Origin: Zerene cesonia
Taxonomy: Eukaryota; Arthropoda; Insecta; Lepidoptera; Pieridae
Direction: 5' to 3'
Assembly: GCF_012273895.1 (NCBI RefSeq)
Contig: NC_052112.1
Coordinates: 1,798,001-1,862,000, forward strand
DNA: 64,000 nt
In this document: in pieces, positions 22,182-33,720 of the stretch
Layout of the letters: each line of letters begins with the position of its first letter
Numbering within the stretch: position 1 is the stretch's first letter
Notes under the pieces: model-generated
Told to the model about the DNA's origin: nothing
Databases searched by the model: none
Seen by the model: only the letters and a program-made list of their open reading frames with translations
Translations under genes and position numbers: made by a program

Positions 22182-23181
22182 NNNNNNNNNNNNNNNNNNN
22201 NNNNNNNNNNNNNNNNNNNNNNNNNNNNNNNNNNNNNNNNNNNNNNNNNNNNNNNNNNNNNNNNNNNNNNNNNNNNNNNNNNNNNNNNNNNNNNNNNNNN
22301 NNNNNNNNNNNNNNNNNNNNNNNNNNNNNNNNNNNNNNNNNNNNNNNNNNNNNNNNNNNNNNNNNNNNNNNNNNNNNNNNNNNNNNNNNNNNNNNNNNNN
22401 NNNNNNNNNNNNNNNNNNNNNNNNNNNNNNNNNNNNNNNNNNNNNNNNNNNNNNNNNNNNNNNNNNNNNNNNNNNNNNNNNNNNNNNNNNNNNNNNNNNN
22501 NNNNNNNNNNNNNNNNNNNNNNNNNNNNNNNNNNNNNNNNNNNNNNNNNNNNNNNNNNNNNNNNNNNNNNNNNNNNNNNNNNNNNNNNNNNNNNNNNNNN
22601 NNNNNNNNNNNNNNNNNNNNNNNNNNNNNNNNNNNNNNNNNNNNNNNNNNNNNNNNNNNNNNNNNNNNNNNNNNNNNNNNNNNNNNNNNNNNNNNNNNNN
22701 NNNNNNNNNNNNNNNNNNNNNNNNNNNNNNNNNNNNNNNNNNNNNNNNNNNNNNNNNNNNNNNNNNNNNNNNNNNNNNNNNNNNNNNNNNNNNNNNNNNN
22801 NNNNNNNNNNNNNNNNNNNNNNNNNNNNNNNNNNNNNNNNNNNNNNNNNNNNNNNNNNNNNNNNNNNNNNNNNNNNNNNNNNNNNNNNNNNNNNNNNNNN
22901 NNNNNNNNNNNNNNNNNNNNNNNNNNNNNNNNNNNNNNNNNNNNNNNNNNNNNNNNNNNNNNNNNNNNNNNNNNNNNNNNNNNNNNNNNNNNNNNNNNNN
23001 NNNNNNNNNNNNNNNNNNNNNNNNNNNNNNNNNNNNNNNNNNNNNNNNNNNNNNNNNNNNNNNNNNNNNNNNNNNNNNNNNNNNNNNNNNNNNNNNNNNN
23101 NNNNNNNNNNNNNNNNNNNNNNNNNNNNNNNNNNNNNNNNNNNNNNNNNNNNNNNNNNNNNNNNNNNNNNNNNNNNNNNNN
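22182..23181. other. Assembly gap, 1000 N
   Basis: The round size indicates a placeholder. The flanks duplicate each other, so the true gap may be negative (overlapping contigs). Confidence 0.99.
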
Positions 23182-23580
23182 AAGACGACTTATTTTATTC
23201 ATTTTTCTTCCTGCTCCATTGTTTTGTTCTAAGCAAACTAAATATGTTAGTTTATTAATTAATACAATTTAGAAGAGTTCTCATAAAAATTGAAGTGGGT
23301 ATATATTGTATGATTAAATATAGATACATGTATAAAATACTCATCGTCCAATAGAGATAGGTGGAATTCATAAAATAATTGACTTGTTACGTCAATATTG
23401 ACAGGCCGAAAGGGCCGTGACACGGGTGTCGAGTAAATATAGGTGTCGATGCTATCATGTCGTTTATATCTATATGGGATATGTTACATATATTGAGAAA
23501 GCAAGATGCTACGACTATATTATGTAGTAAAATAATACAAACATACAAAATAATAATATGTCATATATACATGGTATAAA
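23182..23580 (+). repeat. Right copy of a duplication spanning the gap
   Basis: Second copy of 21766-22181, with scattered differences in its first half and none in the last 217 bases. Sequence continues beyond it into a Helitron-like segment. Confidence 0.9.
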
Positions 23581-23680
23581 CTCCGCTATCACGCACGTAC
23601 GCAACGGTGAAAGAATGTATAAAATCGGTCCTGTAATTTCTGAGATAGGCACATTCAAACAAACACCTCAGCTTTATAAC
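23581..23680 (-). mobile_element. Helitron-like fragment (Hel-L type), inverted
   Basis: ACGGTGAAAGAATGTATAAA, CGGTCCTGTAATTTCTGAGA and CAGCTTTATAAC recall the cores and 5' ends of Hel-C and Hel-L. Confidence 0.55.
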
Positions 23681-24002
23681 TGCAATCAAGTGACTCTAAC
23701 AACCTTAAAATCTAGCTTCAGTCTAGCCCAATAACAAACCACGTTCAACCCCACGACCTCATTAGCACACAATTGTTGGACACAAACAAATAGTTAATAC
23801 AGAGTCCAGTCGAGTAGAAATCTTGGGCTGCCTTCTAAGGAATGAAATCTGTAAGTTTATACGCAATGGAATTGTAATTTCTACCTAGCACTAGCTAGGG
23901 TTGGCGACTGCTTGAAATAATAGTTTATAACACCCGGCAAAAATAAGAGCTGGTCGGATTTTGACGATATTTAGCACAGAAGATAACTTTTTTCTATGTC
24001 AT

Positions 24003-24165
24003 CGTCGATAATGGAGCTGGCGGGTATGGTAAGCGCTATCACAGACCTTACGCCTCTGCCAATGGAGATCCGGCTTTAAATAGCTTTAAATAGATAAGGA
24101 ATGCATTGACGATAGGTATAAAGGAATGCACTGGGAAGGGGACGGAAAAGGATACGGGTAACTAA
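24003..24165 (-). mobile_element. SINE-H fragment (H2 subtype), inverted
   Basis: GATAATGGAGCTGGCGGGTA is followed by CAGACCTTACGCCTCTGCC. Only the 3' half is present. Confidence 0.7.
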
Positions 24166-24218
24166 GTATGCCGTAAATATTTAATTGGAAGGCTTTGTAT
24201 GTCAAACAGTTTGATGGT

Positions 24219-24547
24219 TTTTTTTTTTATGTCATAGCGGGCAACTGGGCTGGTGGTTCGCCTGATGGTAAGCGATCACCACCGCCCATAAACATTCGCA
24301 GAGGTAGTGCCTCTGCGAAGGTGTTGCCCGTTTTTAAGGGGAAAAGGAAAAGGAAAGGATTAACGACTGGAAAGAAGGAATGGACTGGGACGGGTGAGGA
24401 AAAGGAAATGGGCCTCCGGCTCCCCCACTCACCGTACGAAACACAGTGGCATGCCACTATTTCACGCCGGTTTTCTGTGGGGGTGTGGTACTTCCCCGGT
24501 GCGAGCTGGCCCAATTCGTGCCGTAGCGTGCTCGACTCCCACAATAA
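24219..24547 (-). mobile_element. SINE-H (H1 subtype), full length, inverted
   Basis: A T-run at 24219-24231 (its poly(A)) precedes ATGTCATAGCGGGCAACTGG; the other end is GCTCGACTCCCACAATAA. This is among the best-preserved copies. The open frames on both strands are SINE translations. Confidence 0.9.
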
Positions 24548-24549
24548 AT

Positions 24550-25053
24550 TTGGCTTTGGCTTTGTGGGTGTATATAATGGATTTAATTAAATATTGGATT
24601 ACAATGAAGTGTATATTTTTTTTGTGTGTTGCTTTTTCTTAAATTCTTCTCTTTCTTCTTGTTAAATGGCAATTCAATGGCCACTGAGAAAGGAATCTGC
24701 CAATTTCATACTGTACAGATGTTCAGAAATGGTTCAGACTTCATAGTTTTTAGGTACCTATACTACAATATGTCAACTTTATAAAACTTCACTTTGACAG
24801 CCCTCACTTGACGTATGGTTGTACAGACTAAAAATACATGCACAGCATGAAACCTGCTTTGTTTCTATTTTTAGATGTAGTTAGTTCGACTGGTTTCCTT
24901 AATAAGTATTAATCTAACCGTTATAAGTGCACTTTATCGGACCATTTGTTACTCGGTTAAGTGGGACAGTAATTTATTGAATACTTGCTAACAAAGTTTC
25001 ATGTAGTAACTCGACTGTCCAAAACGGATTATTGACAGATTGTTATCCAGTTC
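24550..25053. other. Unassigned spacer
   Basis: No frame or known repeat was seen. Confidence 0.5.
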
Positions 25054-25348
25054 AGCAGTGGTGGCTCAGTGCAGAGAACCTCGGACTTCAAAATCTATAA
25101 GTCGGGGTTCGAGACCGGGCGAGCCTGCAGAAATAGATTTTTTAATTTAACTGCACATGTGGATAACATGACCACTGCTTAACACGGTGAAGGAAAACAT
25201 CGTGAGTAAACCGGCATGTCCAAGAATCAAAATGTTCGACGTCATGTGACATCTGCCAACCCGTACTTGGCCAGCGTGGTGGATTATGGCCTAAACCCTC
25301 ATAGGAGGCCTATGTCCCAGCAGTAGGAACGTGTGAGCTGATGATGAA
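25054..25348 (+). mobile_element. SINE-G (tRNA-derived)
   Basis: SINE-G is a family of about 300 bp: head CAGTGGTGGCTCAGTGGTGA (A-box-like), GGGGTTCGAGACCGGGC (B box), middle ACCACTGCTTGAAACGGTGA, tail GCCCATATATGTTCCCAC on the reverse strand ending in GATGATGAT repeats. This copy is nearly full length, with a few changes in the A-box region. Confidence 0.85.
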
Positions 25349-25711
25349 GAATCGAGTTTAAGTTTGAAGGGTTTTTTATCGCTACTAGATTTCGCTCGCG
25401 TCGCGTCGTCGAAGGATAATATAGACAGACTGGAGGTTTGACCTGCATCTTAATTTAAAGGCTACATTTATTTGAAAAGAAAAATTGAAAAAATAAATTG
25501 AAAGAGAGAGATCTATACATTTGACCGGGGGTAAACAAATTGAATTTGCGAGCATTAACAAAGAAATATCTTTAAAAATGAAATATGTATAGGTTTCAAA
25601 GCAACTGTTTTGATAATGTAATTAGCTGACGACATATAAGCTTCTTCGAATATCCACGATTTACAAGCTTCTGTAGTCCAAGAAGACAAGATAGTATCCT
25701 ACTTCCTACTA

Positions 25712-25913
25712 TCCTACTAATATTATAAATACGAAAGTTTGTCAGGATGTGTGAGTGTTTGTTGCTCTTTGCACGCAAAAACTGCTTAACCGATTGCAAT
25801 GAAATTTGTTACGTAGATAGCTGCACAACTGGGATAACAAATAGGCAACTTTTTTATCCCAATATTCCTACGGGATACGGACTTGCGCTTTTGAAACCGT
25901 GGGGCGCAGCTAG
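25712..25913 (+). mobile_element. Hel-A element
   Basis: Complete: TC at 25712, CTAG at 25910-25913. The 3' hairpin is partly decayed (GCGCTTTTGAAACCGTG). Repeated CTACTTCCTACTATCC lies before the 5' end. Confidence 0.85.
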
Positions 25914-26198
25914 TTTTCAATAAAATATGTCAGTTTGTCGCTTCAAATCAGTACTGTACCAGACAAGCTAGTTGATGCTATCACACTAATGAATGTCCCG
26001 GTGATCTGACCTTAAAGCTTAGCAAATTAGATCCAGCCTGCCAATTAGGTACGTGGTATGCTCTGAACATAGGATTCGCGGTAATTAACGCTGGAGTAAT
26101 GATTAATGCCACGCTGATTAGCCCAGTTTTATCTATATATTTTCTCTAATATTAAGATTTATATGACTTTTATAGGCATATAAAGATTTTTAATTTAA

Positions 26199-26387
26199 TC
26201 TATACTAATATTATAAATCTGAAGAGTTTTTGTTTGTTTGTTTGTTTATTTGCTTGATTATTCGTTTGTTTGTTTGAACGCACTAATCTCAGAAAATACT
26301 GGTCCAATTTGAAAAATTCTTTCAGTGCCCATTAATTGAGGAAGGCTATACATATGTACCACGGGCTAAGCCGGGGTGGACCGTTAG
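26199..26387 (+). mobile_element. Hel-C element
   Basis: Starts TCTATACTAATATTATAAAT, has TTTGTTTG repeats, and ends GGGGTGGACCGTTAG, with TTAG in place of CTAG. Confidence 0.85.
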
Positions 26388-26497
26388 CTATTAATAATTT
26401 GTGTGTCCCTTGTATATTAAATGACTTTGAAAAAATTCTCACTACCAAAAAGATTGTACATTATTCGTGAGTGATATAGGCTATATATACAAGTAAA

Positions 26498-26597
26498 TGA
26501 AGTCCTGTGGGGTATGGGGCTGATGATATTCATCTGTTACGCGTCTCCACCAATATCAAACCCAGGACCCTTTTCTACGCTCACGCGTTAATCATGT
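26498..26597 (-). mobile_element. SINE-F fragment, inverted
   Basis: GGGGTATGGGGCTGATGATA is followed by CCCAGGACCC and CTACGCTCACGCGTTAATCA. A middle section is deleted. Confidence 0.75.
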
Positions 26598-26923
26598 TTA
26601 CATTATATTATTATTTTAGCTTAGTTTATAATGTAGTCTACATTATAAAGCTACTTTTACTTGACAACTCAGAACCCATAACAAACTGTAACTTGGAACC
26701 TACTCGAATATTCGTCGGTTTCATTTAAACAACACATTCCGTTCTGACCATATGGACAATCGTGACCGTATGCCGTAGATGGAGTGTTTTTGGCCTCCAT
26801 ACATGGTGTCGTGGCACTAATTGTTTTTTGTCAGTCCACTGAGAAGAAAGAAGAGAAGAAATCTAAAGATTGGTTGGTACGCATTGGTGATAGTTATACG
26901 AGTGTGTGTTTAATTGTTCGTGA

Positions 26924-27120
26924 CTAGCTGCGCCCCGCGGTTTCACCCGCGTAAGTCTGTAAGAATATCGGAATAAAAAGTTGCCTATGTTATATTTCAG
27001 TTGTCCAGCTATCTACGTACCAAATTTCATTGCAATCGGTTCAATAGTTTTTGCGTGATAGCGTAACAATCATACACATAAACATATTCACGAACTGTCG
27101 CATTTATAATATTAGTAGGA
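26924..27120 (-). mobile_element. Hel-A element, inverted
   Basis: CTAG at 26924-26927, CGCCCCGCGGTTTCACCCGC, and TTATAATATTAGTAGGA at the 5' side. The TCCCGTAG segment is deleted near 26960. Confidence 0.85.
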
Positions 27121-27232
27121 ATAGAAGCCCGCCTCGGCTTCAGTAGGTTAGATATTCTTAAAATTTTTCACAGTTATAATTCTAATACATACTAATGTTA
27201 TAAATAGGAATCTTTTGTACTTTTGTATGTTT

Positions 27233-27477
27233 GGACCATAATCCACCACGCTGGCCAAGTGCGGGTTGGCAGATGTCACATGTCGTCGTACTTTTGATTC
27301 TTGGACATATCGGTTTCCTCACGATGTTTTCCTTCGCCGTTTCAAGCAGTGGTGATGTTATCCACATGTGCAAATAAATTGAAAAATCAATATATTTCCT
27401 GCACGCTCACCCGGTCTCGAACCCCGACTTATCGATTTTTGAAGTCCGAGGTTCTCACCACTGAGCCACCACTGCTC
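27233..27477 (-). mobile_element. SINE-G, inverted, 3' truncated
   Basis: It runs from CCATAATCCACCACGCTGGC to CACTGAGCCACCACTGCT, the reverse of the tRNA-like head. The tail beyond GGCCATAATCC is lost. Confidence 0.8.
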
Positions 27478-27479
27478 TT

Positions 27480-28170
27480 CACTTTTTTTCACACTTTTTT
27501 GCCTAAAATATTGTGTCTATGAAACTAAATCTCTATTAACCCTGTCTTTTGTAAATACCAAACAATGCGAGGTAATTAATATTAACTGCCACACAATTCA
27601 ATAGACAATTTCTCATTAGAGCCTTATCGTAAATATGCGAACAAGCAACTAATATAAATCATTAATGAATATTACAGGCGATATTAAACGAGACATAACC
27701 TCAAAATTTGGAAATCGCAAAGGTCACTGGCTGTTTAATGGCTCTTTGTTTTCCGTTTCATTTGTCTGAATCTTACTAAATATTTCTCAAATTTCATTGT
27801 TTTCATTATAATGCAATTTCAAGTGTCGTCTTTAATTTTTACTCGCTTGCTGCAATTCTTTGCAGCATCCAATTGCTCAAGATTAGGAAATATTTTAAGT
27901 AATGATCAATGAACTATGATGAAGCTAGCATTAGATTTTCGATTATATTGTCAGTCATTTCTGTGTAGATTTATAATTCAAAGTCGCAAAATGAGACCTA
28001 TCTCATTGAATACGCCATGAATGTTTGAGTTTGAATGCTATTCGATTCATTTTATTAACCATAACCATACCTCGACCGGGTTTCTCAATATAATTAAAAA
28101 TAACTTCAATGACTATTTAACCGACGTCCCAAAAACGAGATCCTCCTTGATCTCGGGGTAAGTTTTCAAC
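27480..28170. other. AT-rich spacer, nothing recognised
   Basis: No frame or known repeat was seen in about 0.7 kb. Confidence 0.5.
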
Positions 28171-28180
28171 CGATTCATCA

Positions 28181-28245
28181 TCATCAGCCTATACATGTTC
28201 CCACTCCTGCGACACAGCCCTCCCATGAGGGGCGACGCTGGACAA
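28181..28245 (-). repeat. SINE tail-like fragment, inverted
   Basis: CATCATCATCAGCCTATACA, CACAGCC and CCATGAGG resemble the SINE-G tail, but the match is partial. Confidence 0.45.
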
Positions 28246-28294
28246 TATGGGTTGATAAATGTCATATGTCATTATTTTTGTGTTGCATATAAAA

Positions 28295-28445
28295 CTAGCG
28301 GTCCGCCCCGGCTTCACCCGTGGTACGTATATAGCCTATAATCTTCCTCAATAAATGGGCTATCTAGCACTGAAAGATTTTTTCAAATTGGACCAGTAGT
28401 TTCTGAGATTAGTGCGTTCAAGCATACAAGTCTTCTTTATAGATT
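28295..28445 (-). mobile_element. Hel-C element, inverted
   Basis: CTAGCGGTCCGCCCCGGCTT at the left, the AATAAATGGGCTATCTAGCA core, TAGTGCGTTCAAGCATAC, and a shortened 5' end. Confidence 0.8.
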
Positions 28446-28449
28446 ATAT

Positions 28450-28958
28450 TTTGATTTTGTTCTAGAATTTTGAGTGGTAGCTCCCCCCAGGGGCGTTAGT
28501 GACATTGTTCATAGAAAATGATTATTTAATCTCCCAGATGACTGGCATCAAAGCCCCATCTGCTATAAAACTTCGCATTTCTCATAATACTGTATGGGCA
28601 GCCGTTAAAAGTCTAGTTACTAATGTATATTTAAGTCTAGATCCAGAATCTGAACTCGTGAGAACCGAAACGCCACGACTTCCGTGGGAATACGCCTACG
28701 AGTGTGAATTAGCTTAAGTTGGCAAATCTAGCGTACGAGTGGGTGTAAACTAGCTATGGTTTGCGACTATCCACGTAATCTTCATGTTTGTTTCTGTTTG
28801 TTTGATTCTACAATGTTTTTTGTGTTTGGAAATAGTAGTGAATGACATAGGCTTCTTTTCCCATGGCATTTCTTTGACTAGAGTTAAGATAATAATTTGA
28901 AGAGAACAGTGCGGATTGTTTTGCATAATACCCAATACGTGATTATTAGTACATTTCA
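28450..28958. other. Unassigned spacer with an uninformative ORF
   Basis: A 72-codon open frame at 28499-28717 has no recognisable motif and no clear splice context. Confidence 0.4.
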
Positions 28959-28959
28959 C

Positions 28960-29068
28960 ACAAAAGCTGCTGGACCAATTTAAAAATTCTTTCTATATTA
29001 GAATACTGCCATTTCAGTGAGAACCAGGCTATATATATAACACGGGCGAAGTCGGGGCGTACAGCTAG
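28960..29068 (+). mobile_element. Hel-C/L-type element, 5' truncated
   Basis: GCTGCTGGACCAATTTAAAA, a GAGAACCAGGCTATATAT block and ACGGGCGAAGTCGGGGCG lead to CTAG at 29065-29068. Confidence 0.7.
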
Positions 29069-29332
29069 TGCTTTGCACTAAAGTATGTTATTAATTTTAT
29101 TCTTATCAGAATAGAATTATTTTTACCTAAGACATTATCCGAGATAGTATAAAATTTTTAGTTGAATCAGTTCCACAAACACCCACCCTCTCATCCATAC
29201 AAAATTCAATAATATATACTTCACAAGGAGGAACATATTAATTAACAACCCAAACCAGCTACTTCCATAAGTATTCCCTGTTTCAACGTTAATTACCACT
29301 AGTAAGGATTTTCTCATATATAGGTACCTACA

Positions 29333-29517
29333 TCTATATATATAAAATTCTCGTGTCACAGTTTTCGTTGCCATACTCCTCCGAAACGGCTTGACCGATT
29401 CCTCTGAAATTTGGTAAGCATATTGGGTAGGTCTGAGAATCGGCCAACATCTATTTTTTATCCCGATATTCCTACGGGATACGGACTTACGCGGGTGAAA
29501 CCGCGGGGCGCAGCTAG
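29333..29517 (+). mobile_element. Chimeric Helitron: Hel-B 5' part with Hel-A 3' end
   Basis: From 29333 to about 29456 the sequence is Hel-B (ATAAAATTCTCGTGTCACAG ... GAGAATCGGCCAACATCTA). After a T-run it switches to Hel-A (TTATCCCGATATTCCTACGG ... GCGGGTGAAACCGCGGGGC) and ends CTAG at 29514-29517. The junction is the same as in the copy at 34267-34451. Confidence 0.9.
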
Positions 29518-29831
29518 TATACATATATAATTGCCCATATGTATACGAGATGTGTCTACTAGGATGTTACATTACTTAAATGTACGTATAAAAAGACGAT
29601 AGTGTGGAGGAAGGTGGAATTCCTCCATCGAAAGAAGGATCCTCGACCAGTCTACAATACTGGCCGGTCTGTAAGGTCCCAATTAATGATGTTGGAAAGT
29701 TGTATATATGCTCTCATAGTATCTGGTACATCATACTGATATGTATACAGAGTTTTAACTCAAGCATAGTAGGTCATAAAGAGTCCTAGAGTTCTTTTTA
29801 CAGCGCTTTTGAATACAATATTTTAGAAATG

Positions 29832-30031
29832 CTAGCTGCGCCCCGCGGTTACACCCGCGTAAGTCTGTATCCCGTATGAATATCGGAATATAAAGTAGCC
29901 TATATGTTATTCCAGTTGTTCAGCTATCTGCGTACCAAATTTCATTGCAATCGGTGCAATAGTTTTTGCGTAAAAGAACAACAAACATACACAAATCCTC
30001 ACAAACTTTCGCATTTATAATATTAGTAGGA
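29832..30031 (-). mobile_element. Hel-A element, inverted
   Basis: CTAG at 29832-29835, full core, and TTATAATATTAGTAGGA at the 5' end. Confidence 0.88.
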
Positions 30032-30102
30032 TAGGATATCGAAAATAGATAATCGTATTGATTGGGTAACATAAATTTGAGTTGGTTGTTTTTATTCAAA
30101 CA

Positions 30103-30294
30103 CTAGATTTTGCACGCGGAAAATTTGGAGTAATTTAATAGATGTTGTTATACATATAAACCTTCCTCTTGAATCACTCTATCTATTAAAATAAAACACT
30201 TTAAAATCCGTTGTATCGTTTTTAAGATCTAAGCATACATACATACATAGATAGGGACAGACGCGGGAAACGAATTTGCTTTATGCTATGTAGT
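30103..30294 (-). mobile_element. Hel-D element, inverted
   Basis: CTAG at 30103-30106 and TTGCACGCGG; GAATCACTCTATCTATTAAA; TTTATGCTATGTAG at the 5' side. A CATA repeat occurs near 30235. Confidence 0.82.
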
Positions 30295-30349
30295 TATGTA
30301 AATTGGCTTTGAAATTTAGTACTATACGTAGTGCATAACTACTAATTTA

Positions 30350-30491
30350 TAGTAATAGAAGAGTTTGTTTGCTTAAACGCGCTAATCTCAGGACTGCTGG
30401 TTCGATTTGAATTTTTTTTTCAGTCTTAGATAGCCCATATATTAAGGAAGGCTGTATATATACTACGGGCGAAGACGGGGCGGACCGCTAG
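30350..30491 (+). mobile_element. Hel-C element, 5' truncated
   Basis: GAAGAGTTTGTTTGC, CGCGCTAATCTCAGGACTGC, and GACGGGGCGGACCGCTAG with CTAG ending at 30491. Confidence 0.82.
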
Positions 30492-30872
30492 TATATAATA
30501 AGAGAGATTAAGGATGATGCCAGGGAAATTCACTAGTATGCTTAACAAATCCGTTATTCATTACATAAATTCATCTAAAGCCTACGTAGCTTGTAATCGA
30601 TTCCCACGGTTTAAGCCAATTAAAGTCGTCTATCATTAGAGCGTGGACGAAGTTTTTGTGGGAGCAAGCATTTAATGTTTTTGCAGTGGTTCTATTGCGG
30701 TCGTTTTTAATTTAAAATGGCGGAAATATCGAAGTGTTAAATTAACAGATTAACAATTGTTAAAACTTGTACGTAGTTGGATGTTTCACTTTAAATAACG
30801 GTATTGTTGGCGACGACTTAACCTTATAGTTTATCACGCTGTATTAGGACTTATGATTTGACTTATGACTTA

Positions 30873-31070
30873 CTAGCTGCGCCCCGCGGTTTCACCCGCG
30901 TAAGTCCGTATCGCGAAGGAATATCGGGATAAAAAGTTGCCTATATGTTATTCCAGTTGTCCAGCTGTTTACGTACCAAATTTCATTGCAATCGGTTCAG
31001 TAGTTATTGCGTGAAAGAGCAACAAACACACACATCCATACAAACTTTCGCATTAATAATATTAGTAGGA
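30873..31070 (-). mobile_element. Hel-A element, inverted
   Basis: CTAG at 30873-30876, intact hairpin, and ATTAATAATATTAGTAGGA at the 5' side, followed by an extra TTAGTAGGAT. Confidence 0.88.
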
Positions 31071-31079
31071 TTAGTAGGA

Positions 31080-31505
31080 TGACTGTCAAATAGATTTACA
31101 TATTTATGTATATATTAATTAGCTTCGCCAATAAGGCTAAGGGAGACGGTTATACAGTTTGTATAACCGACACCCTTAACCTCGATTTTGACCCTCTTTA
31201 ACGAACAAAATATTTGACATATTAATTCACTGAACTTATCGAGGATCAGTGACAATGGAATATATTTATGAGCTCATCTTAGTATCCTAAGGATCGCCAG
31301 AGCATTATTTCTTTACATAGATATACACTGTACTATGCATAAGAGCAAGTCAGAGAACTTAGTGAATTCTATGATATAAGTATGTTTTTGTGTTTAGCTT
31401 TTTTGTCATAATTACTCTTAATAAGTTGCTTTAATCATTAGTTATTATAATTGGCAGGCACGCAGTAACAGTTAATCAAAAGTGTCCGATTAATACCTCC
31501 TATCT
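31080..31505. other. Unassigned spacer
   Basis: A short inverted motif (GACGGTTATACAG ... TGTATAACCGACAC) lies at 31145-31172. Nothing else was seen. Confidence 0.4.
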
Positions 31506-31828
31506 GAAATAGTCGAGCACGCTTCGGCACGAATTGGGCCAGCTCGCTCCGGAGAAGTACCAGACCCCCACAGAAAACCAGCGTGAAATAGTGGCTTGCC
31601 ACTGTGTTTTGTACGGTGAGTGGGGAAGCCGGGGGCCCATTTCCTATACCTCACCCGTCCCAATCCATTCCTTTTTTCCAGTCGTCTATCCTGTCCGTTT
31701 CCTTTACTCCTTAAACGCGGGCAACACATTCGCCAAGGCACTATCTCTGCGAATGTTCATGGGCGGTGGTAATCTCTTACCATCAGGTGAACCACCAGCT
31801 CAGTTGCCCGCTGACATAAAAAAAAATC
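31506..31828 (+). mobile_element. SINE-H (H1 subtype), full length
   Basis: It starts at GTCGAGCACGCTTCGGCACG and ends GCCCGCTGACAT plus a nine-base A-run, in direct orientation. Frames on both strands here are SINE translations. Confidence 0.9.
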
Positions 31829-32231
31829 ATAATTAAGGAGCAAAAATCCACTAGAAGTTCAATATGGTTTAATACAATCGAGTTGTAGCACGTAGTTCCT
31901 AATTGCAGGCATTATGCGACGCTGATAAACCACAGGGTTATAAAATGGATACAATTTATTATCACTAGTAACACAGTCTTTCAAAGTGATTGATATTTTT
32001 CGTAATATTCACATGTGGATTTTATAATAGTTATTGGTGTTCTGTATCGATCTAGATTTACCTATATAAATGTTTTATTCAGTTATTGACGAGAGTACTA
32101 AAAAAATCATATATATAAACCATTCATAGCTTCTCATTTATTAAACATACAAAATTGCAATTTTATTATATATTACAGGAATGACAAGGCTGCGTCTTCT
32201 CACGCACACAATCATAATGCCTAATTATTTT

Positions 32232-32584
32232 TTTGACGTGACAACGTCTTAAATTAGGTTGCGGCTCGGAGTCACTCATGAAAAAGTGTAACGCCCGGTA
32301 ACGTTACGATGAGTCACCGAACTAATATCGGTCCGCCGCGCGCGCAGCACTAGAGAATTAGGCGCATTGAATCGGCGCGTGCTTGTGTCTCTGTCTCTGT
32401 CTTTTTAGTAAACAAAATATATTTTCTATAGTTAAAATTTTTGCGATTCTTATTTTCATTCAATTCCTTGTTCCTATTGTGCAATTTAATAATAATCATA
32501 TCAATAAATATTCTACCGAGAAAAAGACATTGTCACGTAAAATCTTCGCCCGTAAAACCGACTTTACAGGCAACCATTTTTTTT
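32232..32584. repeat. REP-E copy 1, CpG-rich repeat of unknown type
   Basis: REP-E is about 350 bp between T-runs: TTTGACGTGACAACGTCTTA, TAACGCCCGGTAACGTTACG (containing the palindrome GTAACGTTAC), CGGTCCGCCGCGCGCGCAGC, CTCTGTCTCTGTCTTTTTAG, then an AT-rich half and CCGACTTTACAGGCAACCAT. Copies 1 and 3 are nearly identical in the first 220 bases. No terminal inverted repeats, coding frame or tRNA boxes were found. Confidence 0.75.
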
Positions 32585-33146
32585 CTTATTTATTCTCTTC
32601 TGTTGTTCTCTATTATGATCTGTTGTGTGTAGAATAAAATGTTTTTTTCTTTCTCTTTATTATATATTTTTCTCTCTTTCTTATCTAAAATATATTATAT
32701 ATTATATATCTATATAACATTTAAGTTTACTAAAGACCTTGATTGCGATAAGTTGATTCAATAATTGATTGACAGGCTAATCTGTCTAACAATTTAGATT
32801 GAAATAATTATGACTTTAAGGGGCGTTGATACTCTCAAGTTTTGGTCAATATATATTACATTTATGTGTTTGTATTGTATAATTATTTTAATCTAAGTTG
32901 TTCAACTAATTTTAATTATCAAGGTTAGTAATCTGTATCTAATCTGGATAAATGTTTAGTAATCTGTAAGTGAGTTGAGTTTTTTCTGAGTTTTTAATCG
33001 TATGACTTGGTTTTTTGCGATATCATATATGAGTGCCTCTTAGATATAATTTTTTTTTATACTCGGTACTTTAGGCAAGTAATCAAAGTAAAATAAATAT
33101 CTGATAATTCTTATAAATGGACATTTTTGATACAGGACATATAAGT
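32585..33146. other. AT-rich spacer, nothing recognised
   Basis: TATA-rich, with no frame or repeat family assigned. Confidence 0.5.
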
Positions 33147-33192
33147 ACAGCTATATATATGTACCACGGGCGAAGCCGGGGCGGACCGCTAG
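33147..33192 (+). mobile_element. Hel-C 3' fragment
   Basis: TGTACCACGGGCGAAGCCGG then GGCGGACCGCTAG; only the 3' end survives. Confidence 0.75.
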
Positions 33193-33678
33193 TAAATAAT
33201 AAACTTATAGAATTATAAGTCTTCACGTTCAGAAATACCAGAAGCATCCATATATACCTAGAATAAAGCTATAGGACTGCATTTAACCAATTAAATAGTT
33301 AGGTCTTAATTGCAACTATTACGCAACGGAGGTAAGCCATAAAGTTCTGCTGGCTTACAGTTAATAGGGATGTGCAATATCACTGTTAAAAATCACTGTT
33401 ACTTGTTAAATATTAGTAACAGTTACTTTAACAGCGATAATAATCATAATTACTTATTTAATGAATATAATTGCTTGAGAAAATTAACGTCCCTTTCAAA
33501 TTGTGCTTGTAAGCTAAGTTGTTTTGGGTTTTTATTTTAGGCCCGGGGGATATGAGATTTCTTTATTTATTTCAAGGCATCTTCCCCTATACAACCTAAT
33601 TGTCGTTTCTTTTATGATGTTTGTTCACGCAAATGCGACGGGAAAAAGATATAGGATAAACGGGATTTTGTTTAATTG

Positions 33679-33681
<3 letters not shown>

Positions 33682-33712
<31 letters not shown>

Positions 33713-33720
33713 TGTATGTA
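33682..33720. repeat. (ATGT)n microsatellite
   Basis: About nine to ten perfect ATGT units. They create the VCMYVCMY run in an otherwise meaningless open frame. Confidence 0.95.

Noticed and set aside
22159..23232. Open frames of 340-380 codons across N runs (also at 40636, 51386 and 56046)
   Set aside because: They consist of unknown residues from the 1000-N gaps, with no real coding evidence.
24195..24642. Frames of 80-130 codons at 15308, 24195, 31534, 34213, 40002, 47110 and 53643
   Set aside because: They repeat the same peptides (for example FHAGFLWGCG, HSFFPVVNPF) because they translate SINE-H and Helitron copies.
28499..28717. 72-codon frame
   Set aside because: No motif, no homology recognised, no splice context and an AT-rich setting typical of chance frames.
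30709..30733. AAAATGGCGGAAATATCG start context with a short frame MAEISKC
   Set aside because: The frame stops after seven codons and no donor of quality follows; only a YY1-like motif remains.
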